This document shows positions 27,762 through 36,133 of a stretch of 39,987 bases of DNA, piece after piece; position 1 is the stretch's first letter; every line of letters starts with the position of its first letter. Source of the stretch: Pyrinomonadaceae bacterium (GTDB lineage: Bacteria; Acidobacteriota; Blastocatellia; Pyrinomonadales; Pyrinomonadaceae); the NCBI GenBank assembly GCA_021463165.1, contig JAJTWY010000026.1:1-39987 (forward strand), given 5' to 3'. Position numbers and translations under genes: made by a program. Below the pieces are notes generated by a model. The model was not told the DNA's origin. It made no database searches and saw only the letters and a program-made list of their open reading frames with translations.

Positions 27762-28928
27762 ATGTCGGAAAACGTCTCCAGTTTCGTCGCGGCGCTTGAA
27801 AAAAGCCTCGCCGACGGCACCTTCGTCAAGCTAACACTCGGCAATTATAAAGGCCCTGAGACGCATCTGCAAAAATTGCTTGTTCGGCCCATATCGACCA
27901 AAAAAGGAAACCGGCTCTATTTCCTCTATCGAGGGGCAACACGCGATACGGCGAAGAATTTCGATCCTCAAACCGGTGTCGCCCTGGTCGGGGATGCTCT
28001 TGACAACGGGTTCCGCAGCGGACATCTTTTCACGACAACGAACGACTTCCAGCTCGAGATCGGCAAGAAGGGCAGGTCGCGGCTGAATTCGGGCAGGCCC
28101 ACCTTCAAAGCGGCTGCTACGCAAAGCCACGACCGCGAAAAGAAGGTCCAGATCGCGTCCGACAGCTTCTACCTTCGAGCACTTGGGATAACCGATGACA
28201 ATGGCCGGGTCCGCGATCGGGAGCAGCATAAATGGAAGCAGATCAATAAGTTTGTTGAGGTTCTGGCGAGTTTGGTCGATAGATCCGAGTTGAAAGATCG
28301 AGCGCAGCTTAAGATCGTCGATATGGGTTCGGGCAAAGGATATCTCACCTTTGCTGCGTACGACTATTTCGCAAACAGGCGCGGCGTAAAGGTTTCGATG
28401 ACCGGCGTCGATACTAAAAGCGACCTTGTCGAGATGGGCAACGGCGTCGCCGATGCGGCCGGTTTCGACAACCTGAATTTTGTTGTCGGCAGCATCGCCG
28501 ACCACGATGTTGGCGAGGCCGATATCCTCATCGCGCTCCACGCCTGCAACACCGCGACCGACGATGCGATCTACAAGGGAATCCGCGCCAAGGCCGGTCT
28601 GATCGTCGTCGCCCCCTGCTGTCATCAGGAGATCCGCCCGCAGATCAAACCGCCGGAGATGCTTCGCGACATCCTGAAACACGGCGTCATGCTCGAACGA
28701 GTGGCCGAAACCCTCACCGACGGCCTCCGCTCCCTCATCCTCGAACGCGAAGGATATTCGACAAAGCTATTTGAGTTCGTCTCGACCGAGCACACCCCGA
28801 AGAACAACATGCTCGTTGGCACACGCACTAGTCGACGAATCGTGGACGACCGGTTCACTAAACAGATCCACGATATAATAAAAGCCTATGGTATCCGATC
28901 CCAACATTTGATGACGCTGTTAGGTTAG
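27762..28928 (+). CDS. Class I SAM methyltransferase (METTL25 / Methyltransf_32 type)
   Basis: The protein has 388 residues. The N-terminal 120 residues form a separate domain rich in basic residues (GNYKGPETHLQKLLVRP). The C-terminal domain is a Rossmann methyltransferase with SAM motif DMGSGKGYLTFAAYDYF, motif IALHACNTATDDAIY and a characteristic APCCHQEIR. This layout matches the Methyltransf_32 family, whose relatives are thought to act on RNA; the PCC motif may bind metal. Target unknown. No partner gene is apparent. Confidence 0.87.
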   Translation: MSENVSSFVAALEKSLADGTFVKLTLGNYKGPETHLQKLLVRPISTKKGNRLYFLYRGATRDTAKNFDPQTGVALVGDALDNGFRSGHLFTTTNDFQLEIGKKGRSRLNSGRPTFKAAATQSHDREKKVQIASDSFYLRALGITDDNGRVRDREQHKWKQINKFVEVLASLVDRSELKDRAQLKIVDMGSGKGYLTFAAYDYFANRRGVKVSMTGVDTKSDLVEMGNGVADAAGFDNLNFVVGSIADHDVGEADILIALHACNTATDDAIYKGIRAKAGLIVVAPCCHQEIRPQIKPPEMLRDILKHGVMLERVAETLTDGLRSLILEREGYSTKLFEFVSTEHTPKNNMLVGTRTSRRIVDDRFTKQIHDIIKAYGIRSQHLMTLLG

Positions 28929-29008
28929 ACAGGGATACCGCTTTCGCTCCGGATCTGATCGCTGCTTGCACTTGTACCGCAACTCGCCTATGATTAGGGA
29001 TTGCGTTT

Positions 29009-29036
29009 TGTCGCAAGAGTTCACTCGCTTATATTC
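29009..29036 (+). promoter_or_regulatory. rpmE promoter (putative)
   Basis: TTGTCG (29009-29014) and TATATT (29031-29036) are separated by 16 bases. A TTGCG/CGCAA inverted repeat (29002-29017) overlaps the -35. The predicted start near 29043 leaves a leader of about 15 bases before the rpmE ATG. Confidence 0.4.
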
Positions 29037-29057
29037 GGCGGAGGAAGTGAAACAATT

Positions 29058-29273
29058 ATGAAACCTGAAATTCATCCTAACTACAACGAGATCACTGTGA
29101 CCTGTGCGTGTGGAAGTTCGTTCAATACGCGCTCAACGCTGAAAGACGAGCTTCACATCGAAATTTGCTCGGCTTGCCATCCGTTCTTTACCGGCAAGCA
29201 GAAGCTGGTCGATACCGCCGGGCGTGTTGACCGCTTTAACAAGCGTTATCAGCGCGGAGCCGCTGCGAAATAA
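29058..29273 (+). CDS. rpmE: 50S ribosomal protein L31
   Basis: The protein has 71 residues and begins [16 protein letters not shown]. It is the zinc-binding (C+) form with four cysteines C16, C18, C37 and C40 (CAC and CSAC) and a basic tail. L31 bridges the large and small subunits. The frame is open upstream to 29001, but homology begins at 29058. GGAGG lies about 14 bases before the ATG, a little far. It is followed by DUF1385 and prfA genes in the order common in several phyla. Confidence 0.96.
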   Translation: MKPEIHPNYNEITVTCACGSSFNTRSTLKDELHIEICSACHPFFTGKQKLVDTAGRVDRFNKRYQRGAAAK

Positions 29274-29319
29274 AGATTTGTTTATCGCGATCTTTAACTA
29301 TTAGCTAACTAAAACTACG

Positions 29320-29390
29320 ACGCCGACCTCAAGCGCCGATCGATATGGGTGTGCCGAACACACCGGAGATAGGTGAAAATAGGTCGGCGT
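29320..29390 (+). ncRNA. Candidate structured RNA
   Basis: ACGCCGACCT (29320-29329) pairs perfectly with AGGTCGGCGT (29381-29390), and inside it GGTGTG (29348-29353) pairs with CACACC (29359-29364) around CCGAA. The 18- and 16-base linkers between the two stems are purine-rich on the 3' side (GGAGATAGGTGAAAAT), like a riboswitch or protein-binding internal loop. No run of T follows, so it is not a simple terminator. I do not recognise a known riboswitch class. Confidence 0.4.
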
Positions 29391-29574
29391 TGGTCGTTTA
29401 TACCCAATTGCGGCCCGCCGAGCTATTGTGCAATCCTGTACGATCTATGAAACATTTTCCGTTATTTTTCGTATAGGTGGACGGCGGATCGAAAACACAA
29501 GAAAAAGTTTTTTTGAAAATTTTCGTTTTTGATCGTCTTGGCAGCTGTAAATGAAGTATCTAAAGGTAGTTGCG

Positions 29575-29618
29575 TGTCCCAGCCGAGGGGTGGGACAGTA
29601 GTGGGACACGGTGGGACA
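29575..29618 (+). repeat. TGGGACA repeat cluster
   Basis: TGGGACA occurs at 29591, 29602 and 29612, with start-to-start spacings of 11 and 10 bases, one helical turn each. An inverted copy TGTCCCA lies at 29575. This could be a multi-site operator on one DNA face or an RNA hairpin, upstream of the DUF1385 gene. Confidence 0.55.
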
Positions 29619-29712
29619 GCACCGGGCATGAAAATGAGATAAAGCCTATAGCTATCAGCCGGTTAGGCCTGTAAGACATACAAGATCCGTTAGCATCTGT
29701 TTTGGGCATTTT

Positions 29713-30912
29713 GTGAATCAAATTTGGCGTATGAAAAAGCAAATGAGTTCGAGAAAACTTAGATTTCTTCACACCGTGTTTGCGATGGAGCGTGACCTCA
29801 TTGTCGGCGGACAGGCCGTGATGGAAGGCGTTATGATGCGGACTCCGTCGGCCTACGCCATTGCCTGCCGGCGCCAGGATGGCTCGATCGTGACGACCGC
29901 TGAAACGCTGCCAAAGTGGAGCGACAAATACAAATGGCTCAATACGCCCGTTCTTCGCGGCGGTGCTACATTGATCCAGTCGATGGCTCTCGGGGTCAAG
30001 GCCCTCAATTTCTCGGCTCGGATCTACGAGGAAGATATCAAGGCTCAGGAAGAGGCCGAAAAGGCCAAAGCCGCCGAGACGCAGCTCGCTTACGCCGATG
30101 GCACCGATGACGAGAACTTCACGAAGGCCCCCGTCAAGGTGGTGATGCCTGACGAAACGCCCAGGAAACAGAACAAGATGGGCCAATCGGCGAGCGCCGT
30201 CGGCTCGATCATCTTTGCTCTTGGTTTCAACATTCTTCTTTTCATCGTAGCTCCGCTTGTTTTGACCAACCTCTTGTTCATTTCATTCGGCTGGGCCGGC
30301 TCGCCGGTGATCGCCGAGGATGCGAGCTGGTGGCAAACGGCGATGGCCTACGTCTGGAAGATCAAGCTCGATTCGTTTGGCTCCTGGATAGGGTTCAACC
30401 TGATCGACGGGATCATCAGGATGATCTTTTTCATCATTATGATCTTCTCGATGTCGTTTCTGAAGGACATTCGCCGCGTGTTCGAATACCACGGAGCCGA
30501 GCACAAGACGGTTTTCACATGGGAAAAAGGCCTCGATCTTACCCCCGCGAATGCGACCACACAGAGCCGTCAGCACCCGCGTTGCGGCACGTCGTTCCTG
30601 ATGGTGGTCATGCTGATCGCGATCGTCCTTTTCTCGGTCATCAACTTCGAGGCGATGTGGCTCAATCTCGTCGTTCGTATCGCGTTGATGCCGCTCGTCG
30701 CCGGCCTCGCCTACGAGGTGATCCGCTATGCGGCCAAGAAGGAATCGGGAGCGATCTTCAAACTTATGACCAAACCGGGCCTCTGGCTGCAAAACATAAC
30801 GACCCAGGAGCCGGACGAGGAACAGCTGGAAGTCGCGATCAAGGCTTTGGACGAATCGCTGAAGCTTGAACCGGATCCAGTTGTCGGTCGTCAGTTGGCA
30901 GCCGTCAGTTAG
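29713..30912 (+). CDS. DUF1385 membrane protein (YqhQ-like)
   Basis: The protein has 399 residues from GTG; a later ATG at 29785 (MERDLIVGGQAVMEGVMMR) is where family similarity starts and may be the real start. The core is VGGQAVMEGVMMRTP, then two long hydrophobic segments (about 155-185 and 225-250), the conserved EYHGAEHKTVFTWE, the motif HPRCGTSFL, and further membrane helices (300-345). The family is conserved between rpmE and prfA in many bacteria, and its function is not established. The last ten codons are made of a seven-base repeat. The prfA start is 58 bases after the stop. Confidence 0.88.
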   Translation: MNQIWRMKKQMSSRKLRFLHTVFAMERDLIVGGQAVMEGVMMRTPSAYAIACRRQDGSIVTTAETLPKWSDKYKWLNTPVLRGGATLIQSMALGVKALNFSARIYEEDIKAQEEAEKAKAAETQLAYADGTDDENFTKAPVKVVMPDETPRKQNKMGQSASAVGSIIFALGFNILLFIVAPLVLTNLLFISFGWAGSPVIAEDASWWQTAMAYVWKIKLDSFGSWIGFNLIDGIIRMIFFIIMIFSMSFLKDIRRVFEYHGAEHKTVFTWEKGLDLTPANATTQSRQHPRCGTSFLMVVMLIAIVLFSVINFEAMWLNLVVRIALMPLVAGLAYEVIRYAAKKESGAIFKLMTKPGLWLQNITTQEPDEEQLEVAIKALDESLKLEPDPVVGRQLAAVS

Positions 30913-30967
30913 CATTTGCCGCAACTGATCTTATGCTGACCACTGACAAACCGAACACTGACAACTG
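30880..30967. repeat. Heptanucleotide repeats forming an inverted array
   Basis: Five perfect seven-base units (30880-30914, GTTGTCG-like, mostly nnnGTCA or nnnGGCA) overlap the end of the DUF1385 gene. A second tract of ACTGACA-like units (about 30936-30968) lies just before prfA. The two are partly complementary: CAGTTGTC (30878-30885) pairs with GACAACTG (30960-30967), so a hairpin can form across the junction. Confidence 0.6.
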
Positions 30968-30970
30968 ATT

Positions 30971-32047
30971 ATGCTTGAGAAGCTAGCCCAAATTGAAAAG
31001 ACATACGAGGAACTGACCGAACAGATCTCGTCACCCGAGATCATGTCCGATATGAAGGCGTATGCCAAGGCGATGAAGCAGCATCGCACGCTCGGCGAGA
31101 TCGTCGAGAAATATCGTGAGGTCAAGAAGCTCAACGAGGACTTGCAAGGAGCCAAAGACCTGCTTTCGCTCGCCGACGACGATGAGATGCGGGAAATGGC
31201 GAATCTCGAGATCGCGGAGATCGAGGACCGGCTCCCGGCGGCCGAAGAAGACTTGAAGATGCTCCTGCTGCCGAAGGACCCGAACGACGAAAAGAACGTC
31301 ATCCTCGAAATTCGAGCAGGCACGGGCGGCGACGAAGCGACCTTGTTCGCAGCCGAGATCCTCAGAATGTACACGCGGTACGCCGAGCGCCAGGGCTGGA
31401 GGATGGACATTCTCGAGATGACCGACACCGGCGTGGGCGGCATCAAGGACGCAACAGCGGTCATCGAGGGCGATAACGTCTATTCGAAAATGCGGTTCGA
31501 GAGCGGCGTACATCGCGTTCAGCGTGTTCCGCAGACCGAGACGCAGGGCCGTATCCATACCTCTGCGATCACAGTCGCTATTTTGCCCGAGGCTGAGGAG
31601 GTCGATGTTCAGATCAATCAAAACGATCTTCGTATTGACACGTTTTGTTCCAGCGGCCCCGGTGGACAGTCGGTAAATACTACGTACTCCGCAGTTCGCA
31701 TCACCCATCTGCCGACAGGCGTCGTGGTCTCGATGCAGGACGAAAAATCACAGATCAAGAATCGCGAAAAGGCGATGCGCGTTCTGCGCGCGAGGCTGCA
31801 GGAGATCGAGGAGCAAAAACAGCACGACGCTCAATCGGCCGAACGCAAATCGATGGTCGGGAGCGGTGACCGCAGCGAGAAGATCCGCACCTATAATTTC
31901 AAAGAGAACCGTGTCACCGACCACCGGATCGGAATGACGGTGCATCAGTTGGATCTGGTCATGGAAGGTCAACTCGATGAGTTTATCGAAGCTCTGCGGA
32001 CGCATTACCAGACTGAAAAGCTTAAGGCCGAAGCAGTCGCGGCATAG
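30971..32047 (+). CDS. prfA: Peptide chain release factor 1
   Basis: RF1 recognises UAA and UAG stop codons and triggers peptide release. The 358 residues match the family. The catalytic GGQ is at 231-233 ([17 protein letters not shown]), the preceding [18 protein letters not shown] is the class I release factor signature, and the C-terminus is [13 protein letters not shown]. The start at [14 protein letters not shown] fits. It lies downstream of rpmE and DUF1385. No prmC methylase gene follows. Confidence 0.97.
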   Translation: MLEKLAQIEKTYEELTEQISSPEIMSDMKAYAKAMKQHRTLGEIVEKYREVKKLNEDLQGAKDLLSLADDDEMREMANLEIAEIEDRLPAAEEDLKMLLLPKDPNDEKNVILEIRAGTGGDEATLFAAEILRMYTRYAERQGWRMDILEMTDTGVGGIKDATAVIEGDNVYSKMRFESGVHRVQRVPQTETQGRIHTSAITVAILPEAEEVDVQINQNDLRIDTFCSSGPGGQSVNTTYSAVRITHLPTGVVVSMQDEKSQIKNREKAMRVLRARLQEIEEQKQHDAQSAERKSMVGSGDRSEKIRTYNFKENRVTDHRIGMTVHQLDLVMEGQLDEFIEALRTHYQTEKLKAEAVAA

Positions 32048-32055
32048 AGGGTTTC

Positions 32056-32119
32056 ACCACATAGCACCATAGGACACATAGTTTCTGAATGGACCTATGT
32101 GCCGATGTTCCTTTGTGGT
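32056..32119. repeat. Imperfect inverted repeat after prfA
   Basis: ACCACA (32056-32061) pairs with TGTGGT (32114-32119), and CACATAG (32075-32081) pairs with CTATGTG (32095-32101). The left side repeats the core CATAG three times. It could end or protect the prfA transcript; no T-run follows. Confidence 0.4.
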
Positions 32120-32137
32120 AAAAATACTTAGGTAAAG

Positions 32138-32797
32138 ATGCCTCCACCAACCCGCCTATATTTAATTCGCCACGGACAATCGGCCGGTAATGCCGAAGGG
32201 CGGTTTGGCGGGCATGGGCCGACACCGCTCTCGGCCCTTGGACACGATCAAGCGGACAAGACAGCTCGGTATCTGGCAAAGGAAGGCATCGACGTCATCT
32301 ACAGCAGCGATCTGACGCGTGCGGTGCAGACCGCCGAGCCATTGGCCAAGTTGCTCGACATCCCGATACACCAATCGACCGCCTTTCGCGAAAGACACGT
32401 CGGTGTGCTGCAAGGGCTGACATTCGACGAATCGAAAGAACGCTTCCCAAACGATTACTACGCCCTCATCAACCGCAACGTCAACCACGTCATTACCGAC
32501 GGCGAAAGCTATCGACATCTGCTCCGCCGGATCACCGCTGAATTGCGAAACATCCTTCGCAACCACAACAGGCAGCGGATCGCGATCTTCTCACATACCG
32601 GCGCGATATGCTTCCTGACGCTGCACTTGATGGGAGCCATTCATCGGGGAACAAGAACTACCCCGTGGCTCATCACTTCGAATTGCGGCATCAACCGCTT
32701 CGAATTCCGCGGCCCGCGAAACGTGCGTATCCTTGCTTTGAACGACACGCGGCATTTGGCCCAGACAACAGGAGAGGATGCGTTTGCGGCGACATAG
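32138..32797 (+). CDS. Histidine phosphatase (phosphoglycerate mutase-like)
   Basis: The enzyme has 219 residues. The phosphate-accepting His is in LIRHGQSAGNAEGRFGG (R11, H12), and the second His is in IFSHTGAICFLTL. YSSDLTRAVQTAEPLAKLL is typical of broad-specificity phosphatases of the PhoE/CobC group rather than glycolytic mutase. The C-terminal strand ends RILALNDTRHL. It lies 90 bases after prfA. Substrate unknown. Confidence 0.92.
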   Translation: MPPPTRLYLIRHGQSAGNAEGRFGGHGPTPLSALGHDQADKTARYLAKEGIDVIYSSDLTRAVQTAEPLAKLLDIPIHQSTAFRERHVGVLQGLTFDESKERFPNDYYALINRNVNHVITDGESYRHLLRRITAELRNILRNHNRQRIAIFSHTGAICFLTLHLMGAIHRGTRTTPWLITSNCGINRFEFRGPRNVRILALNDTRHLAQTTGEDAFAAT

Positions 32798-32857
32798 AGA
32801 TCTGTTCGCAGCCCTCCGGAGTTTGGGTTCGATCCTGAGCTTTGCTATTTTTTGAAT

Positions 32858-34426
32858 ATGCTTCATCATCGTGTGCAGTGCCTGCTTTCCCTGGCCTTTT
32901 TGCTTATTTCTTCATTTACGATCGTCGCACAATCGGTCAACTCGACGTACAAACCGGCGGAGTTCACTGACCCTGACCGGCTCGAAAAGATCAGGAAGAC
33001 CTTTCCGGCGATCGAAACGATCTACAAAGATCACGCGGCAAGAAATCATTTCCCGGGTATCGCGTGGGGTATCGTGGTAGATGGCAACCTCGTTTTCTCC
33101 GGCGCGGATGGTTATACGAACCTTGAAAAGAAGATCCCCGCCACGACATCTTCTCTTTTCCGCATCGCGTCGATGAGTAAAAGCGTTACGGCGATGGCGA
33201 TACTGAAACTCCGCGACGAAGGCAAGCTCAGACTCGATGATCCGGCCTACCTTTATGTGCCGGAAATGAAAAAGCAAAAATACCTGACCGCCGATTCGAC
33301 TCAAATTACGATCCGCGACCTGCTCACACACGGAGCCGGGTTCCCCGAGGATAACCCATGGGGCGACAGGCAGTTAGCTGACACGAACAAGGAACTTTCA
33401 GATCTCCTTGAGAAGCAGGTTTCATTCTCCAACCCACCCGGTGTTGCGTATGAATATGCCAATCTTGGCTTTGCGCTGTTAGGCCGTATTGTCACAAAAG
33501 CCTCCGGCAAGCCATACCAGCAATACATTCGCGAGAATATTTGGCGGCCGCTCGGGATGACAACCACCGAATGGGAATACGCGAACGTGGCGCCGGATAA
33601 ACTGGCCCACGGCTATCGTTGGCTGAATGGAAAATGGAACGAAGAGATCTTACTGCACGACACCGCAGACGGCTCTTGGGGAGCGATGGGGAGCATGATC
33701 TCGTCTATCGATGAGTTCAGCAAATACATGGCGTTGCACCTTTCCGCGTGGCCGCCTTCGAGCGCTGCAGACAAGGGCCCGCTCAAACGAGCGTCGATCC
33801 GCGAGATGCAGCACCCGTGGCGGTTCAACAGCCTAAATCCGAATTTCACATACCCCGGCGGACGAGTGTGTGCGACGGCGGGAGCCTATGGCTATGGCCT
33901 TGGCTGGATGCGTGATTGCGAAGGCCGCGTTTACATCGGCCATGGCGGCGGGCTTCCCGGTTTCGGCAGCCACTGGCGAGTTATGCCCGAATACGGCCTC
34001 GGGATCGTCGCCTATGGAAATGTCACTTATGCAAGCCTTGGCAACGTCAATCTCCAAATTCTCGACCTGATCATAAAAGAAGCGGGGCTAAGCCCTCGGC
34101 AATTGCCCACCTCGGCCATCCTCGCCCAGCGAAAAGCTGAACTACTGAAGATCATTCCAACGTGGGAGAATGCGGAAAAGAGCGGGATCTTTGCCGAAAA
34201 CTTCTTCCCCGACAACCCGATCGACATTCTAAAGGAGCGTTATGCCGCCATTTGGGCAAAGGCCGGCAAGATCGTAGCTGTCCGTGACATGATCGCGGAG
34301 AATCAGCTGCGAGGGAGATTTATCCTTGAGGGCGAAAAGGCGAACATCGAGGTGTTTTTTACGCTCAGCCCGGAAAATCCGCCGCTCATCCAGCAGTTGA
34401 ACGCGCTAGAAGTCCCGAAGCGATGA
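32858..34426 (+). CDS. Exported serine hydrolase, class C beta-lactamase family
   Basis: The protein has 522 residues from ATG 32858; an open TTG two codons upstream is ignored. A signal peptide covers residues 1-25 (SFTIVAQ). Active-site motifs are SMSK (S105, K108), YEYANLG (Tyr-x-Asn type) and GHGGG late in the domain. The beta-lactamase-fold part ends near residue 410, and the remaining about 110 residues form an additional domain. Members include D-aminopeptidases, esterases and penicillin-binding proteins, so beta-lactam resistance is not implied. It should act in the periplasm. Confidence 0.9.
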   Translation: MLHHRVQCLLSLAFLLISSFTIVAQSVNSTYKPAEFTDPDRLEKIRKTFPAIETIYKDHAARNHFPGIAWGIVVDGNLVFSGADGYTNLEKKIPATTSSLFRIASMSKSVTAMAILKLRDEGKLRLDDPAYLYVPEMKKQKYLTADSTQITIRDLLTHGAGFPEDNPWGDRQLADTNKELSDLLEKQVSFSNPPGVAYEYANLGFALLGRIVTKASGKPYQQYIRENIWRPLGMTTTEWEYANVAPDKLAHGYRWLNGKWNEEILLHDTADGSWGAMGSMISSIDEFSKYMALHLSAWPPSSAADKGPLKRASIREMQHPWRFNSLNPNFTYPGGRVCATAGAYGYGLGWMRDCEGRVYIGHGGGLPGFGSHWRVMPEYGLGIVAYGNVTYASLGNVNLQILDLIIKEAGLSPRQLPTSAILAQRKAELLKIIPTWENAEKSGIFAENFFPDNPIDILKERYAAIWAKAGKIVAVRDMIAENQLRGRFILEGEKANIEVFFTLSPENPPLIQQLNALEVPKR

Positions 34427-34457
34427 AGGAAGGATTCGAGGACAGCAGGCATAGATA

Positions 34458-34487
34458 TTGACATTCCGTCACAAGCAGGGATATCCT
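34458..34487 (+). promoter_or_regulatory. Promoter for the small membrane protein (putative)
   Basis: TTGACA (34458-34463) is a perfect -35. TATCCT (34482-34487) follows after 18 bases as a weak -10. The expected start near 34494 is about four bases before the ATG at 34498, so the message would be almost leaderless. Confidence 0.45.
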
Positions 34488-34497
34488 CGCGGTTAAA

Positions 34498-34776
34498 ATG
34501 GATTTCTATTTCCTTCTTTTCTCCCTTTTTGCTCCGAGGGTCGTTCTTCTCGTTTATTTATTCGCATTCCCGGAGGCGTTTCCCGCCAATACTGTTCCGC
34601 AGTGGGCCGAGATCGTTTTGGGTATTATCTTCCCGAGAATACTCATTCTGATCTACATCTATCAGAACATCGGATACGACAATATTTGGTTCGTAGCACA
34701 CTTGGTCGTCGCGATAATCACGTATCTCGGCGGGTCGCGAGAGACTCGGCGCAGAACGCAAAAAGGCGATCAGTAA
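34498..34776 (+). CDS. Small membrane protein, unknown function
   Basis: The protein has 92 residues with three hydrophobic segments (about 3-25, 37-56 and 63-78) and a basic cytoplasmic tail SRETRRRTQKGDQ. FPANTVPQWAEIVLGIIFPR and ILIYIYQNIGYDNIWFVAHL look like a conserved small membrane family, but I know no function. A promoter with a perfect TTGACA precedes it. Its end overlaps the convergent DUF2264 gene end by seven bases. Confidence 0.7.
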   Translation: MDFYFLLFSLFAPRVVLLVYLFAFPEAFPANTVPQWAEIVLGIIFPRILILIYIYQNIGYDNIWFVAHLVVAIITYLGGSRETRRRTQKGDQ

Positions 34777-36017
34777 TTTACGGCGTAATCCTTCTTGAAC
34801 GGCTTCCCACTCCAGGCTTTCCGCTGTGTCCATTCGGTAAACGGGCCGCTCCAGAATTCATCGCTCGATGGCAGTCCGAGCGGGAAGAATACAAGCGAAG
34901 TGAGGTACATGCTTCCGAGGTTTGAGTACGAATCCGCGATATCCTGCTGTTTGTTACCGATGAAGCCCAATGTCAGCCACCCTTCTCTGGTAAATGTCTC
35001 GGGAACAAAGATCCTCTTCAGAACGGCCGTTAGCGCACATCGGACCTGGGCCGGATGAACGCCCGCAGGAAGAGATCTCTCCAGCGCCAGTCGAGCAAGC
35101 GGCCAAAACGCTCCGGCACGATAGGTTGATGAGCGGCCGAATACCGGAAAAGTCCCTTCAGGTGAGATATATCTTTCCTGAAACTCGGCATACCTCTGCA
35201 TTCGCTTGTAAGCGGTGTCATATTCCGCTTTCGTCCGGCGGCCGTGAGCAATATTCGTTTTGAGCACCTCGACCAGCATCGGATGTATGACAAATCCGTT
35301 GTAATGGTCAAAATGGAAGACCTCGCCGTCCTTGTACCATCCGTCGCCGACGTACCACTTTACTATCTGGTCAATGGCATTATCGACACGCGACGCCTCG
35401 ATCGGTTCGCCCACACTTAGCAGAAAACTCTCGATCATGGCCGCAAACAGCAGCCAGTTGCTGTTAAGAGGCTGTATCTGCCGTATCGCTTTGAACTCGC
35501 GAATAATGCGCTCTTTGGTGACTGCTTCAAGCGGCTTCCACAGTGCTTCGCGAGCGCTCAGCAGAGCTTGGGCGATATACGCAGCATCCACGAGCGGTTG
35601 CCGAGATGTTGGCGAACCCCAATAAAGATAGTCCGGGCTATTCGGATCGAATCCGTGGGCAAAGCTCGCAAGCGCCTGCTCTCGAAGCCTCTTTCGTACC
35701 TTGCCCTCGTACGATAGGTCATCGGGAAGAGAAAGGAACGGGGCCAAGCCCGCGATCAGCCGGCCGAAGGCTTCCATGTATGCGACACGCTTGTCCCGCC
35801 GGTCGTAGGTCGGGCTCACCAGCATTGGCATGTTTCGGACAAGCGTGCCCCGGCTCATGTTCCCTAACACCGGCAACGCTATTTTCTCCAGCAACCGAAC
35901 CCAATACTCGCGATCGGCAGCTTCCTTTACGACCTTCTCGCCTGCCATGGCGGTTTTTGCTGAAGCGAGGCCGAGTCCGAACCCGGAGAGTGTCTTCAAA
36001 AAATTTCGTCTGATCAT
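34770..36017 (-). CDS. DUF2264 protein with a Tat signal
   Basis: The protein has 415 residues from ATG 36017. The N-terminus MIRRNFLKTLSGFGLGLASA is a twin-arginine signal, so the folded protein is exported, probably with a cofactor. The body matches DUF2264 (REYWVRLLEKIALPVLGNM, WYVGDGWYKDGEVFHFDHYNG, RSSTYRAGAFWPLARLA), an alpha/alpha-barrel-like family seen near polysaccharide-degrading enzymes. A glycan or sugar-acid substrate is possible. Starts at 36044 and 36089 are open but the Tat motif sets the choice. It is divergent from the acylase gene. Confidence 0.87.
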   Translation of the reverse strand: MIRRNFLKTLSGFGLGLASAKTAMAGEKVVKEAADREYWVRLLEKIALPVLGNMSRGTLVRNMPMLVSPTYDRRDKRVAYMEAFGRLIAGLAPFLSLPDDLSYEGKVRKRLREQALASFAHGFDPNSPDYLYWGSPTSRQPLVDAAYIAQALLSAREALWKPLEAVTKERIIREFKAIRQIQPLNSNWLLFAAMIESFLLSVGEPIEASRVDNAIDQIVKWYVGDGWYKDGEVFHFDHYNGFVIHPMLVEVLKTNIAHGRRTKAEYDTAYKRMQRYAEFQERYISPEGTFPVFGRSSTYRAGAFWPLARLALERSLPAGVHPAQVRCALTAVLKRIFVPETFTREGWLTLGFIGNKQQDIADSYSNLGSMYLTSLVFFPLGLPSSDEFWSGPFTEWTQRKAWSGKPFKKDYAVNY

Positions 36018-36098
36018 GGTTTCTAATGGCCAGTCTACGCTCATTCGCCGCTCGGTGAAAGCCCTTGAGAAGACAAACTTAGTTCGCACCTGAACGTA

Positions 36099-36107
36099 TG
36101 TTATAAG
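36099..36107 (+). promoter_or_regulatory. Extended -10 for the acylase gene
   Basis: TGTTATAAG is an extended -10 (TG-n-TATAAG). The expected start near 36114 lies after the first possible GTG (36107), supporting the ATG at 36134 as the true start. The -35 is weak (TTAGTT at 36079-36084). Confidence 0.45.
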
Positions 36108-36133
36108 TGTTACGAAGGTCGAAAATTACTTAT

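Larger units (their letters stand above)
29274..29712 (+). other. Non-coding gap after rpmE with RNA-like folds
   Basis: No credible protein gene lies in these 439 bases. They hold a nested hairpin (29320-29390), an A+T-rich stretch around 29500-29535 with a long T run, and a set of TGGGACA repeats (29575-29618). The region is unusually large compared with the tight spacing elsewhere. Confidence 0.5.

Noticed and set aside
29713..29784. Extra N-terminal residues of the DUF1385 protein
   Set aside because: Not removed from the feature, but family similarity only starts at residue 25, so this part may not be translated.
32858..34426. Reading the serine hydrolase as an antibiotic-resistance beta-lactamase
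   Set aside because: The SxxK and Tyr-x-Asn motifs occur in many class C-fold esterases and peptidases. The extra C-terminal domain makes a resistance role unlikely.
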